A stretch of DNA of 64,000 nucleotides from Polaribacter sp. (GTDB lineage Bacteria; Bacteroidota; Bacteroidia; Flavobacteriales; Flavobacteriaceae). The position numbers were made by a program, and so were the translations under genes. Location of the stretch: the NCBI GenBank assembly GCA_029238315.1, contig JAQWGI010000025.1, positions 1 through 64,000 of the forward strand. Direction: 5' to 3'. Positions 1 through 10,479 of the stretch are shown one piece after another. The notes below the pieces were generated by a model. The model was given only the letters and a program-made list of their open reading frames with translations, was not told the origin of the DNA and made no database searches. Position 1 is the first letter of the stretch. Each line of letters begins with the position of its first letter.

Positions 1-153
1 TCTGCTACATTTACTGTAAAAGGAACAAACTTATATACATGGGTTAAGGATAGTGGATTAAAATTAGATCCTGAAGTACAAGCTTCTGGTTTTACAACTC
101 TAACTACACCACCAGTTAAGTCAATTGTTTTAGGTATTAACGTAAACTTTTAA
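1..153 (+). CDS. SusC/RagA-family TonB-linked outer membrane protein, C-terminal fragment (5' end outside window)
   Basis: Open frame from base 1 ending ...VKSIVLGINVNF* (aromatic C-terminus typical of outer-membrane beta barrels), directly upstream of a SusD-like gene. Confidence 0.75.
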   Translation, partial: SATFTVKGTNLYTWVKDSGLKLDPEVQASGFTTLTTPPVKSIVLGINVNF

Positions 154-158
154 TTAAA

Positions 159-1526
159 ATGAAAAAACTAATATATTCAGCATTTGCAGCAGTAATGTTA
201 TTTACTGCTACATCATGTTCAGATTCAGATTTAGATCCAACTTTAGCACAGTCTAAAGATTTAGAATCTAATGTTAAAACTGCAGAAGACTTAAGTGGTA
301 TCCTTTTAGGTGCATACAATAGAATGTCTTCTTCTGCTTATTATGGTAGAGATTACATCATTATTGGTGAAGTAAGATCTGACAATACATTTTCTAATGC
401 AAACTCAAACAGGTTTGTAAGAGAATCAAGAATGGACATACTACCTACTCAATCTGGAGGTGTATGGAACCAATTATATCGTGTAATTGGCTCAGCAAAT
501 ATTATTATTAACGCAACTGATGTTACTGGAGATCAGGCAACAATTGATCATTACAAAGGACAAGCATTAGCGATAAGAGCATTAGCACATTTTGACTTAG
601 TTAAGTTATATGGTCAACAACACGTTACAGGTAGTGACTTAGGAGTTCCTTATGTAACTACATTTAGAGAGCCAGGTGAATATTTTCCAACGAGAAAAAC
701 TGCTGCTGAAGTAAAAACGTTAGCTATTGCTGATTTAGATGCTGCCTTAGGGATGATGAATGCAGCTAATGATGACGCTAGTAAACAAACCATTACTTCA
801 CATGCAGTTAATGCAATTAAAGCTAAAATAGCATTATATTTTGGTGATATGGCAACTGCTTCAGCTGCTGCATTATTGGTAATAAACTCAAATGCATTTA
901 CCATTCCTGCTGCAGGAGATTTTGCTGCAACATTTGCAACAGATTCAGCTTCAAATTCAGTTTTTGAAATAGCTGCTAGTGCAACAGATAATAATGGTAT
1001 TAATGGTTTAGCTAATATTTACAGAGGTTCTGTTTATGGAGATATTGCTGTATTACAAGACTTAGTATCTATATATGGTGCTGGAGATGTAAGAGGTAGT
1101 GCTTCTTTTATCGCTGTTGATGGCGCTGGTTTCACAAGAAACATGGCGAAATATCCAAGTTCAGCTTTTGATGATAACATTTCTGTAATTAGATACGAAG
1201 AAGTTGTATTAATTTATGCTGAAGCTATTTTAGCAACAGATCCTGCTGGATCTCTAACTCACCTAAATAGTGTTGCAACTAAGAGAGGCGCAGCAGCATA
1301 TGGAGCTTCTTCTATGGCTAATATTTTATTAGAAAGAAGAAAAGAGTTTGCTTTTGAAGGTATGCGTTTTCATGATTTAGCAAGAAGAGGAATGAATATT
1401 CCTTTAGTTGATGCTATTAATCAATCACATGGAGGACCTGCTTATGGTAACTTTAAGTTTGCTTACCCTATTCCTGCTGGAGAGGTTGATGTAAACTCTA
1501 ACGTTGTTCAAAATCAAGGTTACTAA
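159..1526 (+). CDS. RagB/SusD family nutrient uptake outer membrane lipoprotein
   Basis: Lipoprotein signal (FTATSCSDSD), SusD-like body and C-terminal 'RRKEFAFEGMRFHDLARRG' motif. Confidence 0.9.
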   Translation: MKKLIYSAFAAVMLFTATSCSDSDLDPTLAQSKDLESNVKTAEDLSGILLGAYNRMSSSAYYGRDYIIIGEVRSDNTFSNANSNRFVRESRMDILPTQSGGVWNQLYRVIGSANIIINATDVTGDQATIDHYKGQALAIRALAHFDLVKLYGQQHVTGSDLGVPYVTTFREPGEYFPTRKTAAEVKTLAIADLDAALGMMNAANDDASKQTITSHAVNAIKAKIALYFGDMATASAAALLVINSNAFTIPAAGDFAATFATDSASNSVFEIAASATDNNGINGLANIYRGSVYGDIAVLQDLVSIYGAGDVRGSASFIAVDGAGFTRNMAKYPSSAFDDNISVIRYEEVVLIYAEAILATDPAGSLTHLNSVATKRGAAAYGASSMANILLERRKEFAFEGMRFHDLARRGMNIPLVDAINQSHGGPAYGNFKFAYPIPAGEVDVNSNVVQNQGY

Positions 1527-1550
1527 TTTTTAGTAAAAAAATAAATATAA

Positions 1551-1577
1551 AACCACCTCTATAGAGGTGGTTTTTTT
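1551..1577 (+). terminator. Rho-independent terminator after susD-like gene
   Basis: AACCACCTC-tata-GAGGTGG followed by T-run. Confidence 0.85.
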
Positions 1578-1586
1578 ATTTATATA

Positions 1587-1594
1587 TACATTTG
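1587..1594 (+). promoter_or_regulatory. Bacteroidetes -7 element TACATTTG upstream of rlmB
   Basis: Match to TANNTTTG, 4 nt before the ATG; no clear -33 TTG. Confidence 0.45.
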
Positions 1595-1598
1595 CAAC

Positions 1599-2351
1599 AT
1601 GGAAGTTAAAACAGAAATAATTTTTGGAATTAGAGCGATTATAGAAGCAATTAATAGTGGAAATACTATTAGTAAAATATATCTACAAAAAGAATCAAAA
1701 GGAGCTTTAATTTCTGAGTTAAATGGCCTAATTAAAGCAAATGGAATATCTACAAGTAATGTACCTGTAGAAAAGCTAGACCGCTTATCCAAAAACAATA
1801 ACCACCAAGGAGCAGTAGCACAAATATCTCCGATAGATTTTTATGATTTAGATGAATTGATTCAAAGTACATTAGATAAAAATAAAGTTCCTTTGTTTTT
1901 ATTATTGGATCAATTGTCTGATGTTAGAAATTTTGGCGCTATTATAAGAACTGCTGAATGCACCGGAGTAAATGGAATTGTAATCCAAAAAAATGGTAGT
2001 GCTCCCGTAAATGCTGAAACCATAAAAACTTCTGCTGGAGCAGCGTTTAAAATACCTATTTGTAAAGTAGATCACATAAAAGATGCCATATTTATCCTAC
2101 AAGCATCTAATATAAAGACAGTTGCAGCTACAGAAAAAACAGAAAATTCTGTTTATGACATTAATTTTAATCAGCCTATTGCAATTGTTATGGGATCTGA
2201 GCATAGAGGTGTAAATCCGTCTATATTAAAAATGGTAGACTATAAAGCAAAACTTCCGTTATTAGGAGAAATAGAATCTTTAAATGTTTCTGTTGCATGT
2301 GGTGCATTTTTATATGAAACTGTTAGACAAAGACTCACAACTAACAATTAA
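1599..2351 (+). CDS. rlmB: 23S rRNA (guanosine-2'-O-)-methyltransferase RlmB (TrmH/SpoU family)
   Basis: Motifs 'LLDQLSDVRNFGAIIRTAECTGVNGIV', 'VMGSEHRGV', 'LNVSVACGAFLYE'. Confidence 0.9.
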   Translation: MEVKTEIIFGIRAIIEAINSGNTISKIYLQKESKGALISELNGLIKANGISTSNVPVEKLDRLSKNNNHQGAVAQISPIDFYDLDELIQSTLDKNKVPLFLLLDQLSDVRNFGAIIRTAECTGVNGIVIQKNGSAPVNAETIKTSAGAAFKIPICKVDHIKDAIFILQASNIKTVAATEKTENSVYDINFNQPIAIVMGSEHRGVNPSILKMVDYKAKLPLLGEIESLNVSVACGAFLYETVRQRLTTNN

Positions 2352-2391
2352 TAAAACACTAAGTTACTATTTTTATCGAACTAGCTTAAAG

Positions 2392-3060
2392 TTAAAGTTC
2401 TTTTTCAATTTCTTCTTGTGGCGGACTAAAATTACCATTTTCATCAAAAAGCAAATCAAAATCTGTTTGTGTAAAATTATATACTTCTTTTACTATTCCT
2501 TTCTTTTTAAAAAGAATAGCTAGTATGAATCCTACAATAAAACCAGATAGATGTCCTTCCCAAGAAATACCTTCTTTAATTGGAAATACATACCAAACCA
2601 TACTTCCGTACAGAAAAATAACAATTAAGGATACGGCAACTAATTGATATTGTTTTTTTAGAATACCAGAAAAGAAAATAAAGCTAAAAAGCAAATAAAC
2701 AATTCCGCTTGCACCAATATGGTAGGCCTCTCTTGCAATAAACCAAGTAAGTAAACCGGAGAAAAACCAACCTAATAAAAGTACTTTTAAATACACTGTC
2801 CTATAAAAATAAATTAAAAAAGATAACAAAACCATCAACGGAATAGAATTATTAAATAAGTGATTGGTATCACTATGAATAAAAGGTGAAAAGAAAACAC
2901 CTCTTAAACCAATAATATTTCTTGGAAAAATTCCTGCCTTTGTAAAATTGAGTGAAAACTGAATTTCAATCCAATAAACGAACCAAATTAAAAAAAGAAA
3001 TAGTGTAGGTATTAATACTACTTCTGAAGTAAATTTAAATTTTGTATTTGTTTTCATCAA
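2392..3060 (-). CDS. Rhomboid family intramembrane serine protease
   Basis: Multi-TM protein with GASG catalytic Ser motif (YHIGASGIVYLL) and C-terminal GHLSGFIVG His motif. Confidence 0.88.
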   Translation of the reverse strand: MMKTNTKFKFTSEVVLIPTLFLFLIWFVYWIEIQFSLNFTKAGIFPRNIIGLRGVFFSPFIHSDTNHLFNNSIPLMVLLSFLIYFYRTVYLKVLLLGWFFSGLLTWFIAREAYHIGASGIVYLLFSFIFFSGILKKQYQLVAVSLIVIFLYGSMVWYVFPIKEGISWEGHLSGFIVGFILAILFKKKGIVKEVYNFTQTDFDLLFDENGNFSPPQEEIEKEL

Positions 3061-3133
3061 GGTAAAATTAGGAAAAATAAAACCAATTAAAATTTACTGA
3101 AAATCTGTCAGAAAACTTTCCTATTTTTACTTT

Positions 3134-4408
3134 ATGAACGAGCCACTAGCAGAAAGAATTAGACCTAAAAACTTAGATGACTATATTAGTCAACAACATT
3201 TAGTTGGAAAAAATGGAGTTTTAACAAATCATATTAAACAAGGAATTATACCTTCTTTAATTTTATGGGGACCACCAGGAATTGGAAAAACGACACTTGC
3301 CAACATCATTGCTAAAGAATCTGAAAGACCTTTTTACACACTTAGTGCAATTAGCTCAGGTGTAAAGGATGTTAGAGAAGTAATTGAAAAAGCCAAAAAC
3401 AGTGGCGGTTTATTTTCAAGTAAAAACCCTATTTTATTTATTGATGAGATACATAGATTTAGTAAGTCTCAACAAGATTCGCTCTTAGGTGCTGTAGAAA
3501 AAGGTTGGATTACCTTAATTGGGGCAACTACAGAAAACCCTAGTTTAGAGGTAATTCCCGCATTGCTTTCTCGATGTCAGGTATATATTTTAAATTCATT
3601 TGATAAAGAAGATTTAATTGCATTAATAGATAGAGCTGTTTTAAAAGATCAGTTTATATCAAAGCGGAATATTGAACTAGTTGAAACGGATGCTTTAATG
3701 AGGGTTTCTGGAGGTGATGCAAGAAAATTATTAAACGTTTTTGAGTTATTGGTAAACTCAGCTGAAGATCCCGTAAAAATTACCGATGCATTTGTATTGG
3801 AAAAGGTACAGAAAAACACTGCTCGTTATGACAAAACTGGAGAGCAACATTACGATATTATCTCTGCATTTATAAAATCTATCAGAGGAAGTGATCCTAA
3901 TGCAACGGTATACTGGTTAGCTAGAATGATTGAAGGTGGTGAAGATGTGAAATTTATAGCAAGAAGGCTAGTGATTTTAGCCTCAGAAGACATTGGAAAT
4001 GCAAATCCTACGGCTTTAATTTTAGCCAACAATACTTTTCAGGCAGTTTCAGCAATTGGGCATCCAGAATCAAGAATCATTTTAAGTCAGTGTGCTATTT
4101 ACCTGGCTAATTCAGAAAAAAGTAACGCGTCTTACAAGGCAATTGGTGATGCACAAGAACTTGTGAAAAAAACGGGCGATTTGTCTGTGCCCCTTCATTT
4201 AAGAAATGCTCCAACAAAATTAATGAAAGACTTAGACTATGGTAAAAACTATAAATATGCTCACAATTATGAGAATAACTTTGTAATTGAAGAATTTTTA
4301 CCAGAAGAAGTTGGCAACACAAAATTATATGAGCCAGGATACAACACTAGAGAAAACATCTTTAGAGAAGCTTTAAAAAATAGATGGAAAGACAAATATG
4401 ATTATTAA
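3134..4408 (+). CDS. rarA: Replication-associated recombination protein A (AAA+ ATPase)
   Basis: '[21 protein letters not shown]', Walker [10 protein letters not shown], '[14 protein letters not shown]'. Confidence 0.93.
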   Translation: MNEPLAERIRPKNLDDYISQQHLVGKNGVLTNHIKQGIIPSLILWGPPGIGKTTLANIIAKESERPFYTLSAISSGVKDVREVIEKAKNSGGLFSSKNPILFIDEIHRFSKSQQDSLLGAVEKGWITLIGATTENPSLEVIPALLSRCQVYILNSFDKEDLIALIDRAVLKDQFISKRNIELVETDALMRVSGGDARKLLNVFELLVNSAEDPVKITDAFVLEKVQKNTARYDKTGEQHYDIISAFIKSIRGSDPNATVYWLARMIEGGEDVKFIARRLVILASEDIGNANPTALILANNTFQAVSAIGHPESRIILSQCAIYLANSEKSNASYKAIGDAQELVKKTGDLSVPLHLRNAPTKLMKDLDYGKNYKYAHNYENNFVIEEFLPEEVGNTKLYEPGYNTRENIFREALKNRWKDKYDY

Positions 4409-5112
4409 AATCTGATTTGATATTCTTCTTGAATTAAAATTTTATTTTGATAAAATTCTGCAAACCAACGATTCCCTTTTTTAAATAAAATACCATTTTT
4501 ACCTTCAATAATAAATCTATTTTCTTGATTTGTTTTTAAAATTTTAAAAATTACTTTTGGTGTGTTATCTACCAGTTGGTACCCAGTATCTGTGGCTTGT
4601 GCATATAAAATATTTTTTTTCTCTTTTGCAACTTCCTTTTCAGTAGTTTTAATTTTATTAGCTGTTGTTCTGATTTCTTCTTTAGGAGTATATGTATAAT
4701 TTTTAACAACAGGATCTTTAAAAGTATTTCTAATAGCTTCTTGATATGATTTCTTGTAAATTTTTTCTTTACTTTTTCCTATTGAACTTTTATAGACAAC
4801 TACATTATTGCAATCTTTTAAAAGTAAACTTAGCTTTGTTGTTAGCATTGACGATGAATTAACAACACTAGCATATAAAGAAGCACATCTATCTGTGGTA
4901 ATCGCTGTTGGTAATTGCTCTGTGTTTAAAAATGACGTAAATCCAACTTTATTGAAAAGAAACTTAGTTAAAGAGCTCGTTTGATATTGATCTGGGCTTT
5001 TTAAAAAATCATATTTAGTGTCTACCACTACATATTTATAATTATTGATTTTATGTTGACCATAAATTGCGAAGCAACTTATGAAAAGCGCTAAAAAAAA
5101 TATTTTTTTCAT
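4405..5112 (-). CDS. Hypothetical secreted protein
   Basis: Signal peptide MKKIFFLALFISCFAIYG; no recognisable domain; stop overlaps rarA 3' end by 4 bp. Confidence 0.7.
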   Translation of the reverse strand: MKKIFFLALFISCFAIYGQHKINNYKYVVVDTKYDFLKSPDQYQTSSLTKFLFNKVGFTSFLNTEQLPTAITTDRCASLYASVVNSSSMLTTKLSLLLKDCNNVVVYKSSIGKSKEKIYKKSYQEAIRNTFKDPVVKNYTYTPKEEIRTTANKIKTTEKEVAKEKKNILYAQATDTGYQLVDNTPKVIFKILKTNQENRFIIEGKNGILFKKGNRWFAEFYQNKILIQEEYQIRF

Positions 5113-5155
5113 GTTAATGAAGAATTAAATTAAACTCGTGTTTTAAAGTTAAGAT

Positions 5156-5839
5156 CTAAAGGTATTGCTTTATTTCTAAAAGATGAGATACAGATGTGTA
5201 TTTTTCATTTACAAACTTCTCTCCTTCTAGGTTAAAATGAATACAAGAAATATCACAATGTAAAGCACCCATAATATCTGCTTCTAAATTATCTCCAACC
5301 ATAACACTGTTATTAACCGTTGCTCTAGCCTCCTTTAAAGCAAATTTAAAAACTTTAGGATTTGGCTTCTTAACGCCTACAGATTCAGAAGTAACTATTT
5401 GATTAAAGTATTTTTTAATTCCAGATTTTTGTAATTTTAAATCTTGTACCTCTTCAAAACCATTTGTAATAATATGCAATTGGTACTTTGGGTACAAATA
5501 ATCCAACAGCTCTATTGTACCTTCAAAAAGATGATTGTGCGTGGGCAAAACATTTATATATTCTGAAGATAATATGTGAATCAAATCATCACTAACTTTA
5601 AATTTCAACTGATCAAAAGTGTCTTTTAAACGACCATACCTTAGTGTTTCTTTAGTAATTTTCTCATCTCTATATAATTTCCAATATTTAAAATTTATTG
5701 GCGAGTACACTTCTAAAAAATCAACCAGCTCTAGCTGAATATCATGAGTTTTAAAAAGCTGTTTAAAAGTAAGATTAGAGTTCTTTTCAAAATCCCAAAG
5801 TGTATGATCTAAATCAAAAAAAATGTGTTGTATTTTCAT
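5156..5839 (-). CDS. YjjG-family HAD hydrolase (noncanonical pyrimidine nucleotidase-like)
   Basis: 'FFDLDHTLWDFEKNS' HAD motif I, 'VMVGDNLEADIMGA' motif IV. Confidence 0.88.
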   Translation of the reverse strand: MKIQHIFFDLDHTLWDFEKNSNLTFKQLFKTHDIQLELVDFLEVYSPINFKYWKLYRDEKITKETLRYGRLKDTFDQLKFKVSDDLIHILSSEYINVLPTHNHLFEGTIELLDYLYPKYQLHIITNGFEEVQDLKLQKSGIKKYFNQIVTSESVGVKKPNPKVFKFALKEARATVNNSVMVGDNLEADIMGALHCDISCIHFNLEGEKFVNEKYTSVSHLLEIKQYL

Positions 5840-5908
5840 TTGCTAAAAATAGCAATATAAAGCTAACCTAAAAACTCTTTAAGTCTTTATATTTGTAAAT
5901 AAAGTATA

Positions 5909-7051
5909 TTGTTTTTGGCTAAAAATCTACACATTTTATTTCTATGCAGCTGGTTCCCTTCAGAAGAGTTTCCAACAAATGGAGATTTTATAAAGAGACA
6001 TGCAGAAGCCGTGAGTATCAATCACAAAGTTTCTGTATTACACATTGTTTCTAGTAAAAACAAGTCAAATACTATTATAGAGAAACACATCAATAATAAT
6101 TTGACAAGCTATACAGCTTATGTAAGGTCAACAAAAAATCCTTTATTAAAAGCGGTTCTATTTTTTAAGGCGTACATAAAGATCTTGACTTTAATAGGAA
6201 GTTACAGTTTAATACACCTTAACACTACCTATCCTTTTGGCATATTTGCACTGCATCAAAAATTATTTAAAAAGAAAAAATATATAATTTCAGAGCATTG
6301 GACAGGTTATTTAATTCGTCAGAAAAAAAGAATTTCTAGTACTCATAATTTTATAACAAAATACATTATTAAAAAAGCAACTTACGTCTGTCCTGTTAGT
6401 AATGAACTAAAGTTGGGTATGCAAAACCTTGGCTTTAAAGGAAATTATTTTCCAGTAGGTAATGTCATCAACACCACTATTTTTAAGCCCACAAAGGACA
6501 AAAAAGATCCTTTTACAATTGTACATGTTTCAGGTTTAAATGATGCGCAAAAAAACATTTCAGACATGTTAAAAACTGCAAAAAAATTAGAACAAAAATT
6601 AGGTCATTTTACTTGGAAATTTATTGGTGGAGCTGCCGACAGTTATCAAAAATTAATTACTGAGTTACAATTTAAATCTGCAAAAATTGAATTCACCAAT
6701 CATGTTTCTCAAAAAGAGTTGGCCAATCATCTAAAAAGGGCCTCTGTTTGTGTCTCTTTTAGCAACTATGAAACTTTTGGAATTGTTATGCCAGAAGCGA
6801 TTGCATGCGGAACGTTTGTTGTTTCAACAAATACTGGAATTTTAAACGAATTAGAGCCTCAAAATTTCTTTTCAATTATTGATATAAAAAACAGCAATGA
6901 TTTGGCTAAAGAAATTATAAATCAATATAAAAATCCAACGAAATTAAATACTGAAGATATGCGTAATTTTGTAAAAGAAAAATTCAGTAAACAGGTGATT
7001 TCTGAAATATTTTCAAATCTATATGCTGCAACATTAAATAGCAACAATTGA
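5909..7051 (+). CDS. Glycosyltransferase family 4 (TTG start)
   Basis: GT-B fold signatures: 'SWFPSEEFPTNGDFIKRHAEA', 'FSNYETFGIVMPEAIACGTFVV'. Confidence 0.85.
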   Translation: MFLAKNLHILFLCSWFPSEEFPTNGDFIKRHAEAVSINHKVSVLHIVSSKNKSNTIIEKHINNNLTSYTAYVRSTKNPLLKAVLFFKAYIKILTLIGSYSLIHLNTTYPFGIFALHQKLFKKKKYIISEHWTGYLIRQKKRISSTHNFITKYIIKKATYVCPVSNELKLGMQNLGFKGNYFPVGNVINTTIFKPTKDKKDPFTIVHVSGLNDAQKNISDMLKTAKKLEQKLGHFTWKFIGGAADSYQKLITELQFKSAKIEFTNHVSQKELANHLKRASVCVSFSNYETFGIVMPEAIACGTFVVSTNTGILNELEPQNFFSIIDIKNSNDLAKEIINQYKNPTKLNTEDMRNFVKEKFSKQVISEIFSNLYAATLNSNN

Positions 7052-8313
7052 GTTTATTAAAAAGCTACATACAAAACTTTATTTCTAGAGCCGGAGGTCA
7101 GATACTTTCTGCCTCAGTAATTGGAAGGTTTTTTTCTTTTGTTGCCTCTTGGGTTGCCCTCCAGCTAATACCAAATTCAGAATTAGGAATAGTACTTTTT
7201 GCTTACAGTATTGTTGTATTTATTACTCCAATTAGTGGTTTTGGCCTACACCAAGGCTTATTAAGATATGGCTCACTCTTAAAAACAACCCAAGAAAAAA
7301 ACAGTTTATTTAGATATGCCCTTATTAAAGGAATTTGGACAACCATATTGTTAATTTTTATTATTGGAATAATAAGTTTTTATATTGACTTTCAGTTTAA
7401 AAACACGCGCTATTATTTGATTTTCTTATCATTAAGCTTAGTTCCTATTTATATTTTTGAGCTCATTAAAATTCATTTTAGGCTGCATCATAAAAATAAA
7501 TTATTTGCACATACAGAAATTATTTTTAATATATTATTGGTGCTTTTAGTATTAATTTTAAGCTACTTTTTTAAAGAGAACGGTTATGCTATCGCTTTGG
7601 TTTTAACGCCAATTATTTCAATATTTTTCTTAGCAAGTAAGTTTGTTGTAGACCTAAAAGATAAAGAAAAACTAAGTACTATAACTTTTGAATTTTGGAA
7701 ATATGGCATTTTTGCAAGTTTATCAAATGTAGCAACTCAATTACTATTTGTTATTGATATATTACTGATTGGACTGTTATTAAACGATTCGGAAATGGTT
7801 ACCAACTATAAATACATATCATTGATTCCTTTAAGCTTGTTGTTTTTACCCAGAGCTTTTATAAATACAGATTTTGTAGCATTTACAGAACGTATTTTCG
7901 ATAAAAATCACATTGTTAAATACATCAAAAGTTATGTGCTTCTTTTTACAATTTTAAGTGTTTTTTTCTGTGTATTTTTTATCTTTTTTGCTGATTTCAT
8001 CTTAAACCTATTTGATAAAAGTTTTACACAATACAAAAAATCATTTATTATTTTAATAGTTGGCGTATCGGGTGTTTTAATCTTAAGAGGACTCTTTGGA
8101 AACTTATTATCATCAATAGGTAAAGCGCATGTAAACTTTTACATTACGTCTGCTGCATTATTAATTAATATACTTAGCAATTATTATTTGATCCCTAAAT
8201 ACGGTTTAAATGGCGCCGCAATTACCTCTGCTTCTTTAATGTGGCTTACTGGAATTGTATCTACTATTGTTTTTTGGAGGCTTTACAACAAAGGTCTACG
8301 AAGTAGGAAGTAA
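7048..8313 (+). CDS. Oligosaccharide flippase / polysaccharide biosynthesis membrane protein (TTG start)
   Basis: Multi-TM protein overlapping upstream GT; Wzx-like topology. Confidence 0.8.
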   Translation: MSLLKSYIQNFISRAGGQILSASVIGRFFSFVASWVALQLIPNSELGIVLFAYSIVVFITPISGFGLHQGLLRYGSLLKTTQEKNSLFRYALIKGIWTTILLIFIIGIISFYIDFQFKNTRYYLIFLSLSLVPIYIFELIKIHFRLHHKNKLFAHTEIIFNILLVLLVLILSYFFKENGYAIALVLTPIISIFFLASKFVVDLKDKEKLSTITFEFWKYGIFASLSNVATQLLFVIDILLIGLLLNDSEMVTNYKYISLIPLSLLFLPRAFINTDFVAFTERIFDKNHIVKYIKSYVLLFTILSVFFCVFFIFFADFILNLFDKSFTQYKKSFIILIVGVSGVLILRGLFGNLLSSIGKAHVNFYITSAALLINILSNYYLIPKYGLNGAAITSASLMWLTGIVSTIVFWRLYNKGLRSRK

Positions 8314-9185
8314 GTTTCTTTCTCTGCTCCAAAGCTTTTAAAAAATGTAGCAATACCAGATATCTGAGACCCTTCAAAATCTAAAATACGAGCTGTATTT
8401 GAAAACTCTTTTATTAAAGAGTTTAACAATAAACTAGCGACATTTTTTTCTTTACCTTCTGAAGATACAGCAGAAAATAAATATATAATTCTTTTATAAT
8501 CAAAAAGAAAAACAGCTCCTCCTATCAATTGATTTTTTGATTTTACTCCTAATATTCTCGCCTTTCCTTTACTTTTTAAAACGGACACCAATTTAGACAG
8601 CTTTAAATACTCATTTGCTCTAATCTCGTTAAAAGAATAATTTTCTTTTGATAAAATTAATAATTCTGAAAACAGAATATCATCAATTGAAAAATTTTGC
8701 TTTTCACCTTGATTAACTGCGTGTTTCCTCCCTTTAGAAAAACCTTTGTAAAGCGAACTATATTCTTTATCAAGTGTTAAAATGTAATTGTTTTTTTTTA
8801 TTAATTTTTTATTTAAAAAACGGTTTTCTGAATTAAGCTGTAAACTAATTTTCAAAAATTTTTTAGGAATATTTTTTATAAATTCTTCAATCTCTTTTTC
8901 AGAAATTTCTTCTGCAGAAAAAAAGCCTAATTGTTGCGTAAAAAATGGTTGTGTAATGTATTTTATTCCATATTTAATTTTCCAAGGTAAAGGCATTACA
9001 GCATCATAATCATCAAGAACTAAAACGCTCCAATTATCAGCAACAATATCTAAATACCAAGCGTATGCATAAATTCTAGATTGTATAGCCTTTTCGATAC
9101 AGTAATTGTATTTTTCTACATCAATTTGATTTCTATTAACAAAGCGTATCATATCAATCTGTTGCAACTTTAAGCATCGATTCAT
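8283..9185 (-). CDS. GNAT/FemAB-like acyltransferase family protein
   Basis: C-terminal 'LIGGAVFLFDYKRIIYLFSAVSSEGKEKNVASLLLNSLIKEF' resembles FemAB/GNAT fold; true start possibly MIRF at about 9152. Confidence 0.55.
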   Translation of the reverse strand: MNRCLKLQQIDMIRFVNRNQIDVEKYNYCIEKAIQSRIYAYAWYLDIVADNWSVLVLDDYDAVMPLPWKIKYGIKYITQPFFTQQLGFFSAEEISEKEIEEFIKNIPKKFLKISLQLNSENRFLNKKLIKKNNYILTLDKEYSSLYKGFSKGRKHAVNQGEKQNFSIDDILFSELLILSKENYSFNEIRANEYLKLSKLVSVLKSKGKARILGVKSKNQLIGGAVFLFDYKRIIYLFSAVSSEGKEKNVASLLLNSLIKEFSNTARILDFEGSQISGIATFFKSFGAEKETYFLLRRPLL

Positions 9186-10458
9186 AAACTTTACTCCAAC
9201 CTTTCCAACGCATATAATTACTTAAACTTTCGTTATGAAACAACGTTACAAAAGTACCATTTACTGCTTTTACTTGGTTTTTTAACTCTCTTATTTTCCC
9301 TAAAGATTGTCTTGGGGTTAAGTTTAAATAGTCATTTAAAGTGGTGTCCATTAAAGCAAAAGGCACAATTTTTAGAGGCGTTTGAATTTCGAAATCTAAA
9401 TCATAAAAATAAAATGGCGTACAGGTACTTGCTCTAAATCCAACATGACTTGCATATCCCATAGAATGATCTTCATGTATTTCTAAATCAATTAAATTTT
9501 GATACGTTTCTGGCAAACTAAACCTTAAATAATGCTGCCTAGATTTTTCCATTGGTGTATTGGTAATAGCTTCTAAACGCTCTTTCTCTTTCTTTAAAAT
9601 AACCTCATCTTTCATAGAAAAATAAGAAGGATGCAACCCTACTTTAGCATAATCTAACATTGATTTTATTAACAGTTTAAAACTATTTTTTGAAGAAGAA
9701 ACGTTGGTGTCAAAGGTGGTATAATCTGCAACTAAAAAAAAGAAAATTGTTGACACATTGTATTGTTTTTTTAAAGATAAAATGGAATCAAAAGTATTGT
9801 ATGGGTCTTTTTTTAAGTTGGTAATTACTGCTAAACGATTCCAAAAATCACTTAATTTTAATGTAAAAAAATCTTTTACAAAAGCTCCAAAAGTTCGCAT
9901 CAAACTTTTATGCTTATACGCATAAGCATTGTCTATATCTATAGTAGATATGTATTGATATGCTCTTGTCTTAAAATTATAATCAGGAAACTTTTCTTTT
10001 AAATTTTCTAATAATTTAAGGGCCCAAATATCTACCACTGGCTTTTCTAGAAATCGATATTTAAATGCTAAACTTTGCTCTGCTGTAAAACGTTCATGCA
10101 CATCTCTAACATGTGGTAAGTACTCTTCATACCTACTTAACAAATAGAAACTTGCAGCAAAAACATCAAACGGAATTGAAGATTTAGAACCTGCATTAAA
10201 AAAGCATGGTATTTCTTCCCAAGAAAATATATTTATATCTAAATCATTCACGCCTTGCTCAAATAACAAATTATTGCTCCTTATAAAAAATTCACTTCCT
10301 AAAGGCGCTTTACTATAAGTCATTTTTAGACCACTGTGTGCAATAAAGTCTTCAATTTTTGTTGTAAAATCTACAGGTATTTGTAAAATTCTAGTAAAAA
10401 TATGTTTGAAAACATATCGTAATCTTGGTGTAATTTTATGCGTGTAAACAAGTATCAA
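9154..10458 (-). CDS. Polysaccharide deacetylase family protein
   Basis: 'YISTIDIDNAYAYKHK', 'GLHPSYFS' and 'LFHNESLS' as in Bacteroidetes polysaccharide deacetylase-like proteins. Confidence 0.75.
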   Translation of the reverse strand: MILVYTHKITPRLRYVFKHIFTRILQIPVDFTTKIEDFIAHSGLKMTYSKAPLGSEFFIRSNNLLFEQGVNDLDINIFSWEEIPCFFNAGSKSSIPFDVFAASFYLLSRYEEYLPHVRDVHERFTAEQSLAFKYRFLEKPVVDIWALKLLENLKEKFPDYNFKTRAYQYISTIDIDNAYAYKHKSLMRTFGAFVKDFFTLKLSDFWNRLAVITNLKKDPYNTFDSILSLKKQYNVSTIFFFLVADYTTFDTNVSSSKNSFKLLIKSMLDYAKVGLHPSYFSMKDEVILKKEKERLEAITNTPMEKSRQHYLRFSLPETYQNLIDLEIHEDHSMGYASHVGFRASTCTPFYFYDLDFEIQTPLKIVPFALMDTTLNDYLNLTPRQSLGKIRELKNQVKAVNGTFVTLFHNESLSNYMRWKGWSKVYESMLKVATD

Positions 10459-10479
10459 ATTCTGTAAATAGGTTTCAAA

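Noticed and set aside
5909-10458. Complete capsule/O-antigen biosynthesis locus
   Set aside because: Two glycan-type genes plus an acyltransferase-like and a deacetylase-like gene are present, but no polymerase, sugar-nucleotide enzymes or exporters; too small to call a full locus
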